From: an uncultured Collinsella sp.
GTDB taxonomy: Bacteria; Actinomycetota; Coriobacteriia; Coriobacteriales; Coriobacteriaceae
Assembly (NCBI GenBank): GCA_900545615.1
Contig: UQZM01000019.1
Coordinates: 1-29,024 of the forward strand
DNA: 29,024 nucleotides
Direction: 5' to 3'
Shown here one piece after another: positions 16,523-24,786 of the stretch. Both the position numbers and the translations under genes were made by a program. The notes beneath the pieces are model-generated. The model saw only the letters and a program-made list of their open reading frames with translations, had not been told where the DNA came from and did not search any database. Numbering within the stretch: the stretch's first letter is position 1; each line of letters begins with the position of its first letter.

Positions 16523-17545
16523 ATGACGGCAAGCGACGCGACCGCGACAATTAAAAAGGGGAATTCGGAGCCCGGTTTCGATAAAACGGCTCAGCGCATC
16601 CTCAATCTTTTCTTTGTGCTCAACAGCTCCCCCGAACCGCTGACGACCGAGCAGATCGTCTTGGATTCTGACCTGGGATATGGCTCGGGCAATATCGACT
16701 CGGATAAGCGCAAGTTTCGGCGCGATCGTGACAAACTGCTCGAGCGTGGCATCTTAATCAAGGAGGTTCGCCCCGCCGGTGCGCAGGAGACCGAGGAAAG
16801 CTCGTGGACAATCGACCGCGAGCACACGTTTGCTGCAGGCGGCCTCATCACCGCAGACGACGCCGATATCCTACTCAACGCCATCGACCAGACGCTAGCG
16901 GCCGGCTCTTCCACCTTTGCCGCGCCGCTTGCCGATATTCGCTCCAAAATTGCCTACCTCACCGGCAGGACGACGGTGGACGAAGTACCGATCCGCCGCT
17001 CTCCCACCGTCGATGCGGTATGGAGCGCCTTTGCCGAGCGATGCGCGCTGCGATTTTTATATCAGAACGGACGCGGCGAGCAGAAAGAACGTACCGTCTG
17101 TGTCTACGGCATGTTCGAACGCGAGGGCGTGGCGTACTTCTGCGGCCTCGACAATGTCACCGACGACATCAGGACATTCCGCTGCGACCGTATCGTTCGC
17201 GCATGGCGTCCTTCGAAGGCCTACGCCATCCCTGCGGACTTCAATCTCAACGACTATCTGTTCTTTGAATTCGATTTCGCCGACCGACCGCCCGTTGCAG
17301 CCACGTTCTCGTTCGCCCCTCAGACGCAGATCGATATGATCAACGGCCTCACGCGCGGGCGAGGTGAGCTCACACACACCGATGCGGGATGGATCTGGAC
17401 CGTTGACGTGCGCGACCTTGAAGCCGCCGCCTCATTTTGCATGGCCCACGCCATGGACGGCATGAGGCCCATGGCCCCCAAATCGCTCAAGCAGGCGTGG
17501 AACCACCTCATTGAAAGGACGGTGCACGAGTATGCCCGTGCGTAA
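16523..17545 (+). CDS. WYL-domain transcriptional regulator, first of a pair
   Basis: 340-residue protein with an N-terminal winged-helix-like region (about 20-85; QRILNLFFVLNSSPEPLTTE and a basic helix with KFRRDRDKLLERG). A WYL-type sensor domain lies at about 165-235, with FLYQNGRGEQKERTV and FRCDRIVRA, and a WYL C-terminal extension follows. Such proteins in actinobacteria (the PafB/PafC group) act in pairs and control genes such as DNA-damage responses. Linkage to the DNA-damage set here is inference. A GAGGA-type ribosome site precedes the ATG at 16523. The second WYL gene starts before this one ends, indicating coupled translation and perhaps a heterodimer. Confidence 0.85.
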   Translation: MTASDATATIKKGNSEPGFDKTAQRILNLFFVLNSSPEPLTTEQIVLDSDLGYGSGNIDSDKRKFRRDRDKLLERGILIKEVRPAGAQETEESSWTIDREHTFAAGGLITADDADILLNAIDQTLAAGSSTFAAPLADIRSKIAYLTGRTTVDEVPIRRSPTVDAVWSAFAERCALRFLYQNGRGEQKERTVCVYGMFEREGVAYFCGLDNVTDDIRTFRCDRIVRAWRPSKAYAIPADFNLNDYLFFEFDFADRPPVAATFSFAPQTQIDMINGLTRGRGELTHTDAGWIWTVDVRDLEAAASFCMAHAMDGMRPMAPKSLKQAWNHLIERTVHEYARA

Positions 17546-18449
17546 ACTCACCAGCGAGCAGAGACTCTCGCGCGCCATCGACATCATGGAGGCCCTCTAC
17601 GCCGCCGGCGAGAGCGGCATGACACGAACCGAGATTTGCGGCCGCTTTGACATCACGGGAGTATCGCTCGACGAGATTCTCGAGATCGTCTCGACGCTCG
17701 CGGACCGAGAATCTGGTGCGCGCATCATCTGCGAATGCCACGGCGAGCGTGTGGTCCTCACTGGTGACGCCGGGCGTGTGCTACCGTTGCGCTTGAGTGC
17801 AGCCGAGGGCGCTGTGCTCAACCACGAACTTGAATCGTTGGGGATCGAGCCACAGACGGCAGCTCGGATTCGACATGCCCTTCTACCCGAAGAGCTCGGC
17901 TATAACCAGCGCGTCTTTGACACCGTCAACCACGGGTCGCACTGGCAGCAGCTGAGCTGTGCCATTCAGGACGGCGTTCGCTGCCGCATCTCGTATCGTT
18001 CGATGGACGATGCACGGCCACGCGAGCGTCTGGTCGACCCCTTGCGCATTACGGCAAACGGCGACCAAACATACCTGATTGCCTGGGACATCGCAGTCGA
18101 TGAGCAGCGCACCTATCGCATGGATAAAATCGAGGGCCTCATCTTGACGGAAGACTCCGTCGTGCCTCACGCGCCGGACGTCGCATCCCTCCACGATTCC
18201 CTTGCCCGGACGCAGCGTAGCGCAAAGCTCTTGATGCCATTCGATATGGCGGAGCATCTGGACTGGGCCGGCATCACCCTAATCGAGCGCAGCGGGACAG
18301 ACATGGCAACGGTAACCGTGCATTACGGCTCCGAGCGTTGGCTAATGAGCCAGATAATCGCAGCGGGCGGAGCCATCCGCATCTTGGATGATCCCGCCCT
18401 GTCAAAGCGTCTGTGCGATATGGCAAAAACCCTCGTCTGTCCGCTTTAG
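17532..18449 (+). CDS. WYL-domain transcriptional regulator, second of a pair
   Basis: 305-residue protein beginning MPVRKLTSEQRLSRAIDIM. It has an N-terminal HTH (about 8-60), a WYL domain (about 145-205) containing CRISYRSMDDARPRERLVD and LIAWDIAVDEQRTYRMDKIEG, and a C-terminal WCX-like region. The ATG at 17532 overlaps the upstream gene by 14 nt, with AAAGGA about 12 nt before it; an in-frame TTG at 17511 is less likely. It forms a PafB/PafC-like pair with the preceding gene. Its stop codon overlaps the stop codon of the convergent helicase gene by 4 bp, with no room for a terminator. Confidence 0.85.
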   Translation: MPVRKLTSEQRLSRAIDIMEALYAAGESGMTRTEICGRFDITGVSLDEILEIVSTLADRESGARIICECHGERVVLTGDAGRVLPLRLSAAEGAVLNHELESLGIEPQTAARIRHALLPEELGYNQRVFDTVNHGSHWQQLSCAIQDGVRCRISYRSMDDARPRERLVDPLRITANGDQTYLIAWDIAVDEQRTYRMDKIEGLILTEDSVVPHAPDVASLHDSLARTQRSAKLLMPFDMAEHLDWAGITLIERSGTDMATVTVHYGSERWLMSQIIAAGGAIRILDDPALSKRLCDMAKTLVCPL

Positions 18450-21340
18450 CGCCGCCGCTCGTGGCGTGCACGCCACAGTTGCAGATAGTGCCCGATCTGC
18501 GCCGATTCGATGCGCTGGTAGGAACTCGTGGGCAGCGACGTTAAGAACTTCTTTCCGTAGCCCTTCGTCACCAGGCGCGGGTCGGCCAGAATCAGCACGC
18601 CGCAATCAGTCGACGAGCGGATAAGGCGGCCGGCCGCCTGCTTGACCTCGAGCACTGCCTCGGGCAGCGAATAGCGCGCCCAAGCGCGGTCTTCGCGCAG
18701 GTTGCGCTCGCACGAGAGCGGGTCCGTGGGGCTCGAGAACGGCAGCTTGGGAATGATGACGCAGCGCAGCGTCTCGCCGCTGGCGTCGAATCCCTCCCAG
18801 TAGGCCTTAAGCGCAAAAAGCGACGAGGTCGGCTCATTGATAAACCGGTCGCGCAGGCGACGAGGAGATGAGTTGCGCTGCTGGCAGTTGAGCTCCAGAC
18901 CCGCGCGGGCCATCTTGGGCTCAACGCGGGCGTACAGGTCTTCCATGTCGCGCCGATTGGTGAACAGCGTGAGCACCGATCCGCCCATGGCAAGATGGGC
19001 GTCGACCAGCACGCGCTCGAGCGCCGTAAGATAGCTCTCGCGGTCACGCGGATCGGGGATATCGCCCGCAACGACTACAGCCATGTTCGAATCGAAGTCG
19101 TAGCTCGAGTCCAAGTGCAACGATGAGGATGTTGAGGCACCGATGCGATCGAGGCCGACCGCGTGGTTAAAGTGTTCAAAGCTTTTGGACACCGTCATGG
19201 TCGCCGAGGCAAAGATAGCCGTGTGAACCTCGGGCAGCCACTCGGTTGCCAAGGCCTCGCCAATGTCGATGCGCTCTGCGGTCATTGACTCTCCGCCGGC
19301 ACGCAGTCTGCGATTGACCTGCAGCGAATACACGTAGTGTTCATCGGTGCCATCAATGATGAGTTTGAGGTTCTCGGCCAGCTCGTGCAGGCGGCGCGAA
19401 ATATCACCCAGGTCGACAACAACCTCGGGCTTGTCGGCGGCGACGGCTTGCACCAGCGCGTCGACGCTCTTGTCAGCCTGTTCCAATGCGTCGATGGCAG
19501 TGTAAGCCGACTGCAAGAAATCATGCCAGTCGTCAGATTCGCGCAACTCGGGGCCAATCCATAGATTGGCATTGTCATAACCCCCACGGGCACGGCGACC
19601 GAGCTCGCGAACGCCATCGAACACGTCGGCGATTGTCATGCTCGCGCGCGCAACCGTCGACGTTGCCTTGGCAGTAAGGCCCAGATAGAGCGTAGAGCCC
19701 TCGGAGGTTGCCAAATCACGGGAAACCTGGCTTAGCGCGCCGGTGCTCGAGCCACCCAGGCGCTCAAACAGAACGCGTGATTCGTCCGCCGACACCACGC
19801 GCGCCCACTGACGGCGCGCCTCGCGCTCGATGGAATGGGCCTCGTCGATTACCCAATGACGAATCGGAGGTAAAATCCTGCCCTCGGCCGCGACATTGCG
19901 GAACAGCAGGGAATGGTTGGTGACCACCACATCGGCATGCGCCGCACGACGGCGAGCGCCGTGGACCAAACATTTATCAGGGAAAAACGGGCAGAGGCGA
20001 CGAGCACACTCGCGCGAGGCCGTCGTAAAGTCGGGGCGGTTGACGCTGCGCCACCGAATGCCGAGCGAGTCGAGGTCGCCATCGGCTGATTGGCAGACGT
20101 ACGCCATAATGACCGCGACCGCCGTGAGCGTGTCCGCCGGATCGCGCTTGGTGGTAATCTCGACCTGGCTGCGGCTCATGCGCTCAAGCTTGCGCAGGCA
20201 CGGATAGTGGTCATAGCCCTTGAGAGCGCAAAATGACAGGCCACCGTCCAGTTGCTCGGCAAGTTTTGGCAGCTCATGGTACATGAGCTGGTCGGCAAGA
20301 TTGTTCGATTTGGTCGCAATACCAACCGTGATGTTGTTACGGCGTGCTGCCTCGGCAAAAGGCACCAGATAGGCCATCGATTTGCCGACGCCCGTGCCCG
20401 CCTCAATTACGCGATGTGTGCCCGTGACCAGCGCATCGCGGACCTCGAGCGCCATCGCGATCTGCTCATCACGCGGCTCGTAAGTGGGATACATGCGATT
20501 GACCAGGCCACCCGGCGCATAGTCTGCCTCAATCTCCTCACGACTCGGCATCTTGAGGACCGGCAGTTCGTCGGCGTCCACCCGATCGTCGGCGCGATCG
20601 GCCTTGAGAACGTCAGCACGAGCGGCGCTGAGAGAGAAGATAGAACCAGGGTTCTGCCCCGCCAAGAATGAGAAGATAGGACGATAGGACCAAGGCACAT
20701 CCGGATGCATGTCGGCTAGGCGCGCCATGAGGCCCTGGGGCAAGTCGGTAAGCGCCACGAGCAACACACGCCATACGCCACACAGGGCGTCGACGTCGGC
20801 ATTGGCACGGTGTGATACCGAGTCACAGCCAAACAGATCGGCCATAAAAGACAGCTTGTGCGAGGCCAGGCGCGGAAGCGCGATGCGCGACAGCGCCAGC
20901 GAATCGATCCAAATATCGCTCACGTTGACGCCGCCTTTGACCGACTCGATAAACGAGCGATCGAACGTGGCGTTATGTGCGATCACCGGGCAACCACCGA
21001 CAAAATCGGCGAGAGCGGCGACGGCCTCAACGGCCGACGGGGCATCTGCCACATCGGCATTTGTAATGCTCGTGAGCTCGGTAATCTCGGCGGGAATCAG
21101 TTGCTTGGGATGCACGAAGGTATCGAAGCGGTCGACGACCTCGCGGCCCGAAAGGCGGGCCGCCGAGATCTCGATCAGCTCATTGTCCTGCACCGAAAGA
21201 CCCGTGGTCTCGGTATCGAGGACGATCACATCTTCCTCGATAAGGCCGAAGGACTGCGTTTTGGCGCGCTCGGCAAGCGTGGCATAGGAGTCGATGACAA
21301 ACTGCGGCGTTCCTGACGAAACCGCGTCCTCGATTAGCAT
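18446..21340 (-). CDS. dinG: DinG-family helicase fused to a 3'-5' exonuclease domain
   Basis: 964-residue DNA repair enzyme. The N-terminal DEDD exonuclease (about 37-195) shows LDTETTG (Asp42, Glu44), IAHNATFD (His122, Asp127) and SHRANADVDA (His177, Asp182). The superfamily 2 XPD/DinG helicase follows with Walker A EAGTGVGKS (313-321), probable Fe-S cysteines C381, C445, C450 and C457, DEAH (499-502) and motif VI QAAGRLIR (901-908). All key residues are present, so both activities are expected. The combination is the one known from Firmicutes-type DinG, where the helicase function has been questioned. The exact division of work here is unknown. The ATG overlaps the ddl stop by 7 nt, so the genes are coupled. 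Confidence 0.9.
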   Translation of the reverse strand: MLIEDAVSSGTPQFVIDSYATLAERAKTQSFGLIEEDVIVLDTETTGLSVQDNELIEISAARLSGREVVDRFDTFVHPKQLIPAEITELTSITNADVADAPSAVEAVAALADFVGGCPVIAHNATFDRSFIESVKGGVNVSDIWIDSLALSRIALPRLASHKLSFMADLFGCDSVSHRANADVDALCGVWRVLLVALTDLPQGLMARLADMHPDVPWSYRPIFSFLAGQNPGSIFSLSAARADVLKADRADDRVDADELPVLKMPSREEIEADYAPGGLVNRMYPTYEPRDEQIAMALEVRDALVTGTHRVIEAGTGVGKSMAYLVPFAEAARRNNITVGIATKSNNLADQLMYHELPKLAEQLDGGLSFCALKGYDHYPCLRKLERMSRSQVEITTKRDPADTLTAVAVIMAYVCQSADGDLDSLGIRWRSVNRPDFTTASRECARRLCPFFPDKCLVHGARRRAAHADVVVTNHSLLFRNVAAEGRILPPIRHWVIDEAHSIEREARRQWARVVSADESRVLFERLGGSSTGALSQVSRDLATSEGSTLYLGLTAKATSTVARASMTIADVFDGVRELGRRARGGYDNANLWIGPELRESDDWHDFLQSAYTAIDALEQADKSVDALVQAVAADKPEVVVDLGDISRRLHELAENLKLIIDGTDEHYVYSLQVNRRLRAGGESMTAERIDIGEALATEWLPEVHTAIFASATMTVSKSFEHFNHAVGLDRIGASTSSSLHLDSSYDFDSNMAVVVAGDIPDPRDRESYLTALERVLVDAHLAMGGSVLTLFTNRRDMEDLYARVEPKMARAGLELNCQQRNSSPRRLRDRFINEPTSSLFALKAYWEGFDASGETLRCVIIPKLPFSSPTDPLSCERNLREDRAWARYSLPEAVLEVKQAAGRLIRSSTDCGVLILADPRLVTKGYGKKFLTSLPTSSYQRIESAQIGHYLQLWRARHERRR

Positions 21341-22299
21341 GCAATGCCCGCTCGACGAAGACCCATACGGATCAGGCTGTCACAGACCTGCGGGAACGTC
21401 ATGTCGTCGGTGTGGCGAATCTCATCCGGATACAGCGACGTATCGGTCATGCCGGGAATGGTATTGGTCTCGAGGATGACGGGGCCGTCCTCGCTCACGA
21501 TAAAATCGCTGCGCGAGATGCCCAGGCAACCGAGGGCCTTGTGAGCAGCACAGGCAAGCTCCTGAGCGCGAGCGTAATTCTCGGGTGAAATCTGCGCCGG
21601 AATACGATGGATGTCCGTAGGGTCGACATACTTCACGTCCAAATCGTAGAACTCGCAGTCCTCAGGCTTGCGAATCTCGACAATCGGCAGGGCGCGCACG
21701 TCGTCCTCGCCGTACACGCCGACGGTGATCTCGGTACCCTCGATGCACTTCTCGACCAGCACTTTGTCGCCGTACTCAAACGCCTTGGCAATTGCCGCGG
21801 GCAGCTCGGAGGGCTCATGGACCAGGGAAATGCCATAGCTGGAACCGTTGACGGCCGGCTTCACAAAGCTGCGCTCGCCACAAACCTCGACGATATGATC
21901 GATATCGACTTCATCGCCCACCTCGAGCGCAAGGCCGGGGGCAATGGGAATGCCCGCCTTGGCGTACAGGAGCTTAGAGACCTCTTTGTCGGCACCGCAG
22001 GCGCTAGCAAGCACGCCCGAGGCCGTGTAGGGGATACCCAGGGTCTCCATGGCGCCCTGCATGGCACCATCCTCGCCGCCGGCACCGTGCATGGCGATAA
22101 ACGCCACGTCAAAGCCGCCGGTCGCCATGGTTACCATAAAGTCATCAGCGGCCGTATCGAGCAGCTCCACCGAGGCGTAGCCGGCTTCCTTCAGTGCCAC
22201 TACAACGTTCTTTCCCGAATTGAGCGAGATCTCGCGCTCAGCGGAATGACCGCCCGCCAAGACCGCTACGTGCGTGTTCTCTAGGCTTTTACCCGGCAT
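21334..22299 (-). CDS. ddl: D-alanine--D-alanine ligase
   Basis: Joins two D-alanines with ATP to make the dipeptide for peptidoglycan stems; a cytosolic ATP-grasp enzyme. Seen: LAGGHSAEREISL (14-26), HGAGGEDGAMQG (71-82), VKPAVNGSSYG (146-156) and ETNTIPGMTDTSLYP (277-291, with metal-binding Glu277 and Asn279 and upstream Asp265). The 321-residue length is typical. GGAG lies 7 nt before the ATG. The gene is first in a unit with the DinG-type gene, an association with no obvious functional logic. The residue expected to set D-Ala versus D-Lac preference cannot be assigned without an alignment. Confidence 0.94.
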   Translation of the reverse strand: MPGKSLENTHVAVLAGGHSAEREISLNSGKNVVVALKEAGYASVELLDTAADDFMVTMATGGFDVAFIAMHGAGGEDGAMQGAMETLGIPYTASGVLASACGADKEVSKLLYAKAGIPIAPGLALEVGDEVDIDHIVEVCGERSFVKPAVNGSSYGISLVHEPSELPAAIAKAFEYGDKVLVEKCIEGTEITVGVYGEDDVRALPIVEIRKPEDCEFYDLDVKYVDPTDIHRIPAQISPENYARAQELACAAHKALGCLGISRSDFIVSEDGPVILETNTIPGMTDTSLYPDEIRHTDDMTFPQVCDSLIRMGLRRAGIAC

Positions 22300-22384
22300 G
22301 GGCAGACTCCTCCTCTATAATTTCTGCAGCTGATACCATATTGTAGCGATACCCTCTACGTTTCCCCAAAATCGAAAGGCTTCC
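22300..22384. promoter_or_regulatory. Divergent promoter region of ddl and rlmN
   Basis: 85-bp intergenic stretch between divergent starts. A perfect TATAAT at 22316-22321 on the plus strand could be the rlmN -10, but no good -35 is spaced with it. TACAAT on the minus strand near 22340-22345 could serve ddl. AAAGG sits 5 nt before the rlmN ATG. Confidence 0.3.
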
Positions 22385-23437
22385 ATGAATCCCAGGACTA
22401 AATCTCAGGACATTCGCGACTTGAGCCAAAACGATATTCGCGAGCTTGTGGCCGAACTTGGCCAGCCCGCCTTCCGCGCGAAGCAGCTCATCGAATGGGT
22501 CTTCGAGAAGAACGTTTGTTCGTTCGACGACATGACCAACCTTCCCGAGGCTTTCCGCGAGCAGCTTAAAGAGGCTTTTGCCTTTGACACGCCGACTGAA
22601 CTCACCAAGCAGGTTTCCAAAGATGGCTCTCGCAAGTATCTGCTCGAGTACCACGACGGCGTTTCCGTCGAGACTGTCGGCATGCCCCGTCGTAACAAGC
22701 TTTCCGTCTGCGTTTCCACCCAGGCAGGCTGCGGCATGGGCTGTGCCTTTTGCGCTACCGGTCTCAACGGCCTCAAGCGCTCTCTGACCGCTCAAGAGAT
22801 CGTCGACCAGGTACTTCATGTATCCAACGACTTTGGCGAGCGCGCCACGAGCGTCGTCTTCATGGGCCAGGGCGAGCCGTTTGCCAACTACGACGAGGTT
22901 CTCAAGGCGCTGCGAATCCTCAACGACCCCGATGGCATCGGTATCGGCGCTCGTCACCTCACCGTCTCTACCAGCGGCGTTATTCCCGGTATTCGTAAAT
23001 TTGCCGACATTCCCGAGCAGTTCACGCTTGCCGTTTCCCTGCATTCCGCCATCCAGTCGACGCGCAATAAGCTCATGCCCGGTGTTAAGAAGTACACGCT
23101 GCTTCGCCTTCACGAGGCGCTTCAGCTCTACACCGAGAAGACTGGCCGCCGCCCGACCTACGAGTATGCCATGATCGAAGGCGTCAACGATACGAATCCC
23201 GAGATGCAGGCGCTCTGCGACTTCTGCGAGGGAACGCTGTGCCACGTTAACCTCATTCAGCTTAACGACATCGAGGGCAGCCCGCTCAAACCGTCGCCGA
23301 TTCATAAGGTTGAGGATCTTCAGCGTCGTCTTGAGTCCCGTGGCATCGAGACCACGATTCGTAACTCCCGTGGTAACGATATTGACGCCGCTTGCGGACA
23401 GCTGAAGCAGCGCTTCAAAGTTCAGAAGAACGCATAG
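22385..23437 (+). CDS. rlmN: Dual-specificity 23S rRNA/tRNA adenine-C2 methyltransferase
   Basis: Radical-SAM enzyme that methylates A2503 of 23S rRNA and A37 of some tRNAs. The 350-residue protein has the CxxxCxxC cluster motif CGMGCAFC (Cys116, Cys120, Cys123), VVFMGQGEP, VSTSGVIPGIRK, AVSLHSA and the catalytic cysteine near the C-terminus (Cys337 in AACGQ). The first 100 residues form the usual RNA-binding accessory domain. Codon choice favours T-ending codons more than the GC-ending use in ddl and dinG, which may reflect higher expression. It stands alone with a terminator, and a parS-like site follows the stop. Confidence 0.96.
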   Translation: MNPRTKSQDIRDLSQNDIRELVAELGQPAFRAKQLIEWVFEKNVCSFDDMTNLPEAFREQLKEAFAFDTPTELTKQVSKDGSRKYLLEYHDGVSVETVGMPRRNKLSVCVSTQAGCGMGCAFCATGLNGLKRSLTAQEIVDQVLHVSNDFGERATSVVFMGQGEPFANYDEVLKALRILNDPDGIGIGARHLTVSTSGVIPGIRKFADIPEQFTLAVSLHSAIQSTRNKLMPGVKKYTLLRLHEALQLYTEKTGRRPTYEYAMIEGVNDTNPEMQALCDFCEGTLCHVNLIQLNDIEGSPLKPSPIHKVEDLQRRLESRGIETTIRNSRGNDIDAACGQLKQRFKVQKNA

Positions 23438-23455
23438 GGGAGTCGCACCCCAAGA

Positions 23456-23471
23456 CGTTTCATGTGAAACA
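23456..23471. promoter_or_regulatory. Degenerate parS-like site
   Basis: 16-bp near-palindrome matching the parS consensus at 14 of 16 positions (C for T at position 1, T for C at position 8). It lies between the rlmN stop and its terminator, about 2.1 kb from the three perfect sites. Confidence 0.5.
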
Positions 23472-23474
23472 TCG

Positions 23475-23511
23475 AACGGCCCCGGTTGCAGGATATGCGA
23501 CCGGGGCCGTT
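23475..23511 (+). terminator. Terminator of rlmN
   Basis: A 12-bp stem, AACGGCCCCGGT with ACCGGGGCCGTT, has a 13-nt loop and is followed by TTCATTTATT on the plus strand. Confidence 0.75.
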
Positions 23512-23562
23512 TCATTTATTGGCGTTAATTTTGAATCAGCTGCTACCTGCCCTATTTTCTAC

Positions 23563-23608
23563 GGCAAAAATAAGGGGTCCTTGTCTCGTGAACCAGACAA
23601 GGACCCCT
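23563..23608 (-). terminator. Terminator of the parA-parB unit
   Basis: A perfect 14-bp stem (23573-23586 with 23595-23608) and an 8-nt loop are followed on the minus strand by TTATTTTTG. It starts 28 nt after the stop of the small gene. Confidence 0.85.
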
Positions 23609-23628
23609 CAATATATGCTGAGTAATTG

Positions 23629-23640
23629 TTAGGTACCTAA
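23629..23640. repeat. 12-bp palindrome TTAGGTACCTAA, copy 1
   Basis: Perfect palindrome overlapping the TAG stop of the small gene after parB. An identical copy, with one further shared 5' base, lies at 27133-27144. Confidence 0.6.
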
Positions 23641-23891
23641 TAGCCTACATTTTCCCATTGGTTGCTGACCCAACCTTGATTAATCTTGGGATTCTTCGTT
23701 ACCTGAGCAGTACGCATGGCAACATCTTCCGTCATAACATCCATTTTCTTTTTGGAAGTATCGACGATATCTTGCGCGCCACGAAGCAAACGACCTCGCA
23801 GTTCAGCGTCTGTCGCGATCTTATAGCCAGCAAAGGCACCAGCCGCGACAGTCGTCGCCAATGCAATCGCTGTTAAAATCTTATTCCTCAT
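23637..23891 (-). CDS. Small membrane-anchored protein coupled to parB
   Basis: 84-residue protein beginning MRNKILTAIALAT. It has a hydrophobic anchor (about 5-22; ILTAIALATTVAAGAFAGY), then a charged, probably helical segment (about 26-62) and a C-terminal tail rich in Asn/Gln/Trp (INQGWVSNQWENVGY). This resembles YtxH-type small envelope proteins in layout only. AAGGAGG lies 5 nt before the ATG at 23891, inside parB, and the genes overlap by 11 nt, so it is co-translated with parB. The position suggests a link to chromosome segregation or origin anchoring, but no function is known. Confidence 0.75.
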   Translation of the reverse strand: MRNKILTAIALATTVAAGAFAGYKIATDAELRGRLLRGAQDIVDTSKKKMDVMTEDVAMRTAQVTKNPKINQGWVSNQWENVGY

Positions 23892-24786
23892 CTTGGCCTC
23901 CTTGATCAAACTGAATCATTTCGCCAAGAATACGAGAGAGCTCTTCCTCGTCTTTAAACTCAATCTCAATCTTATTCTTTCCACGCGAGCTCTTCACACG
24001 CACGTTGGTATTAAATACCTGACGAAGCACACGGGCAGCCTTTTTAAAAGACTGAGGCGTTGCAGGCCTAGGCGTACTAGGTGTCTCTCCGGCAGAAAAC
24101 AACGGAGCAAGATTTTCTGTCGCTCTTACGGAAAGGCCCTCTGCAACAACTTTCTCTGCAAGTCGAATTCGCGCGTCCTCATAGGGAACTGCAAGAATCG
24201 CACGTGCATGACCTGCAGTAAGTTTACCCTCAAAAATCATCTGCTGAACAACTTCGGGGAGATCCAGAAGGCGCAGCGAGTTTGTAATTGCAGAGCGCGA
24301 CTTGCTAACAGCCTTCGACAATGCCTCCTGGGTCATCCCGCTGGCATCAATGAGTTGGCGATAGCCCTTAGCCTCTTCGACGGGATTCAGATCAGAACGC
24401 TGAAGGTTTTCGATAAGAGCAAGAGCCAGCATCTCTTCATCATTAACTTCTTTAATGATGACAGGCAGCTCCTCAAGGCCAGCAAGCTTCGACGCCTGAT
24501 AACGACGCTCACCAGCGATGATCTCATAGCCGTTTCCATGTTTGCGAACCAAAAGCGGCTGCAAAACGCCATGTTCTTGGATTGACTCGCTCAACTCACG
24601 AAGTTCAGTTTCGTTAAAGTGAATTCGCGGCTGATTAGGATTGGGAACGATATCCTCAATTGGTAGTTTTGTTTCAGATGCGGCATTTGAAGCCGATGTA
24701 GCCGAACTACCGGTCTCATACTCGGCCTCTGAGACCAAAGCATTGAGTCCACGTCCCAATCCGCCACGTTTCTTTGCACTAGGCAC
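23881..24786 (-). CDS. parB: Chromosome-partitioning protein ParB
   Basis: 301-residue CTP-dependent clamp that binds parS, spreads on DNA and loads condensin. The N-terminal GRGLNALVSE (about 11-20) contacts ParA. The CTP-binding core has GERRYQA (92-98) and ENLQRSDLNP (126-135). An HTH follows (about 147-190; MTQEALSKAVSKSRSAITN), then a linker rich in Pro/Thr/Ser and a C-terminal dimerisation domain (about 240-301) with basic KSSRGKNK. The start is GTG, with AGAGGTG about 7 nt upstream, overlapping the parA stop by 8 nt. The perfect parS sites beside parA are its expected targets. Confidence 0.95.
   Translation of the reverse strand: MPSAKKRGGLGRGLNALVSEAEYETGSSATSASNAASETKLPIEDIVPNPNQPRIHFNETELRELSESIQEHGVLQPLLVRKHGNGYEIIAGERRYQASKLAGLEELPVIIKEVNDEEMLALALIENLQRSDLNPVEEAKGYRQLIDASGMTQEALSKAVSKSRSAITNSLRLLDLPEVVQQMIFEGKLTAGHARAILAVPYEDARIRLAEKVVAEGLSVRATENLAPLFSAGETPSTPRPATPQSFKKAARVLRQVFNTNVRVKSSRGKNKIEIEFKDEEELSRILGEMIQFDQGGQDEE

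Noticed and set aside
22289..23515. 408-codon open frame opposite rlmN
   Set aside because: Lies antisense to a clear radical-SAM gene and shows no domain features.
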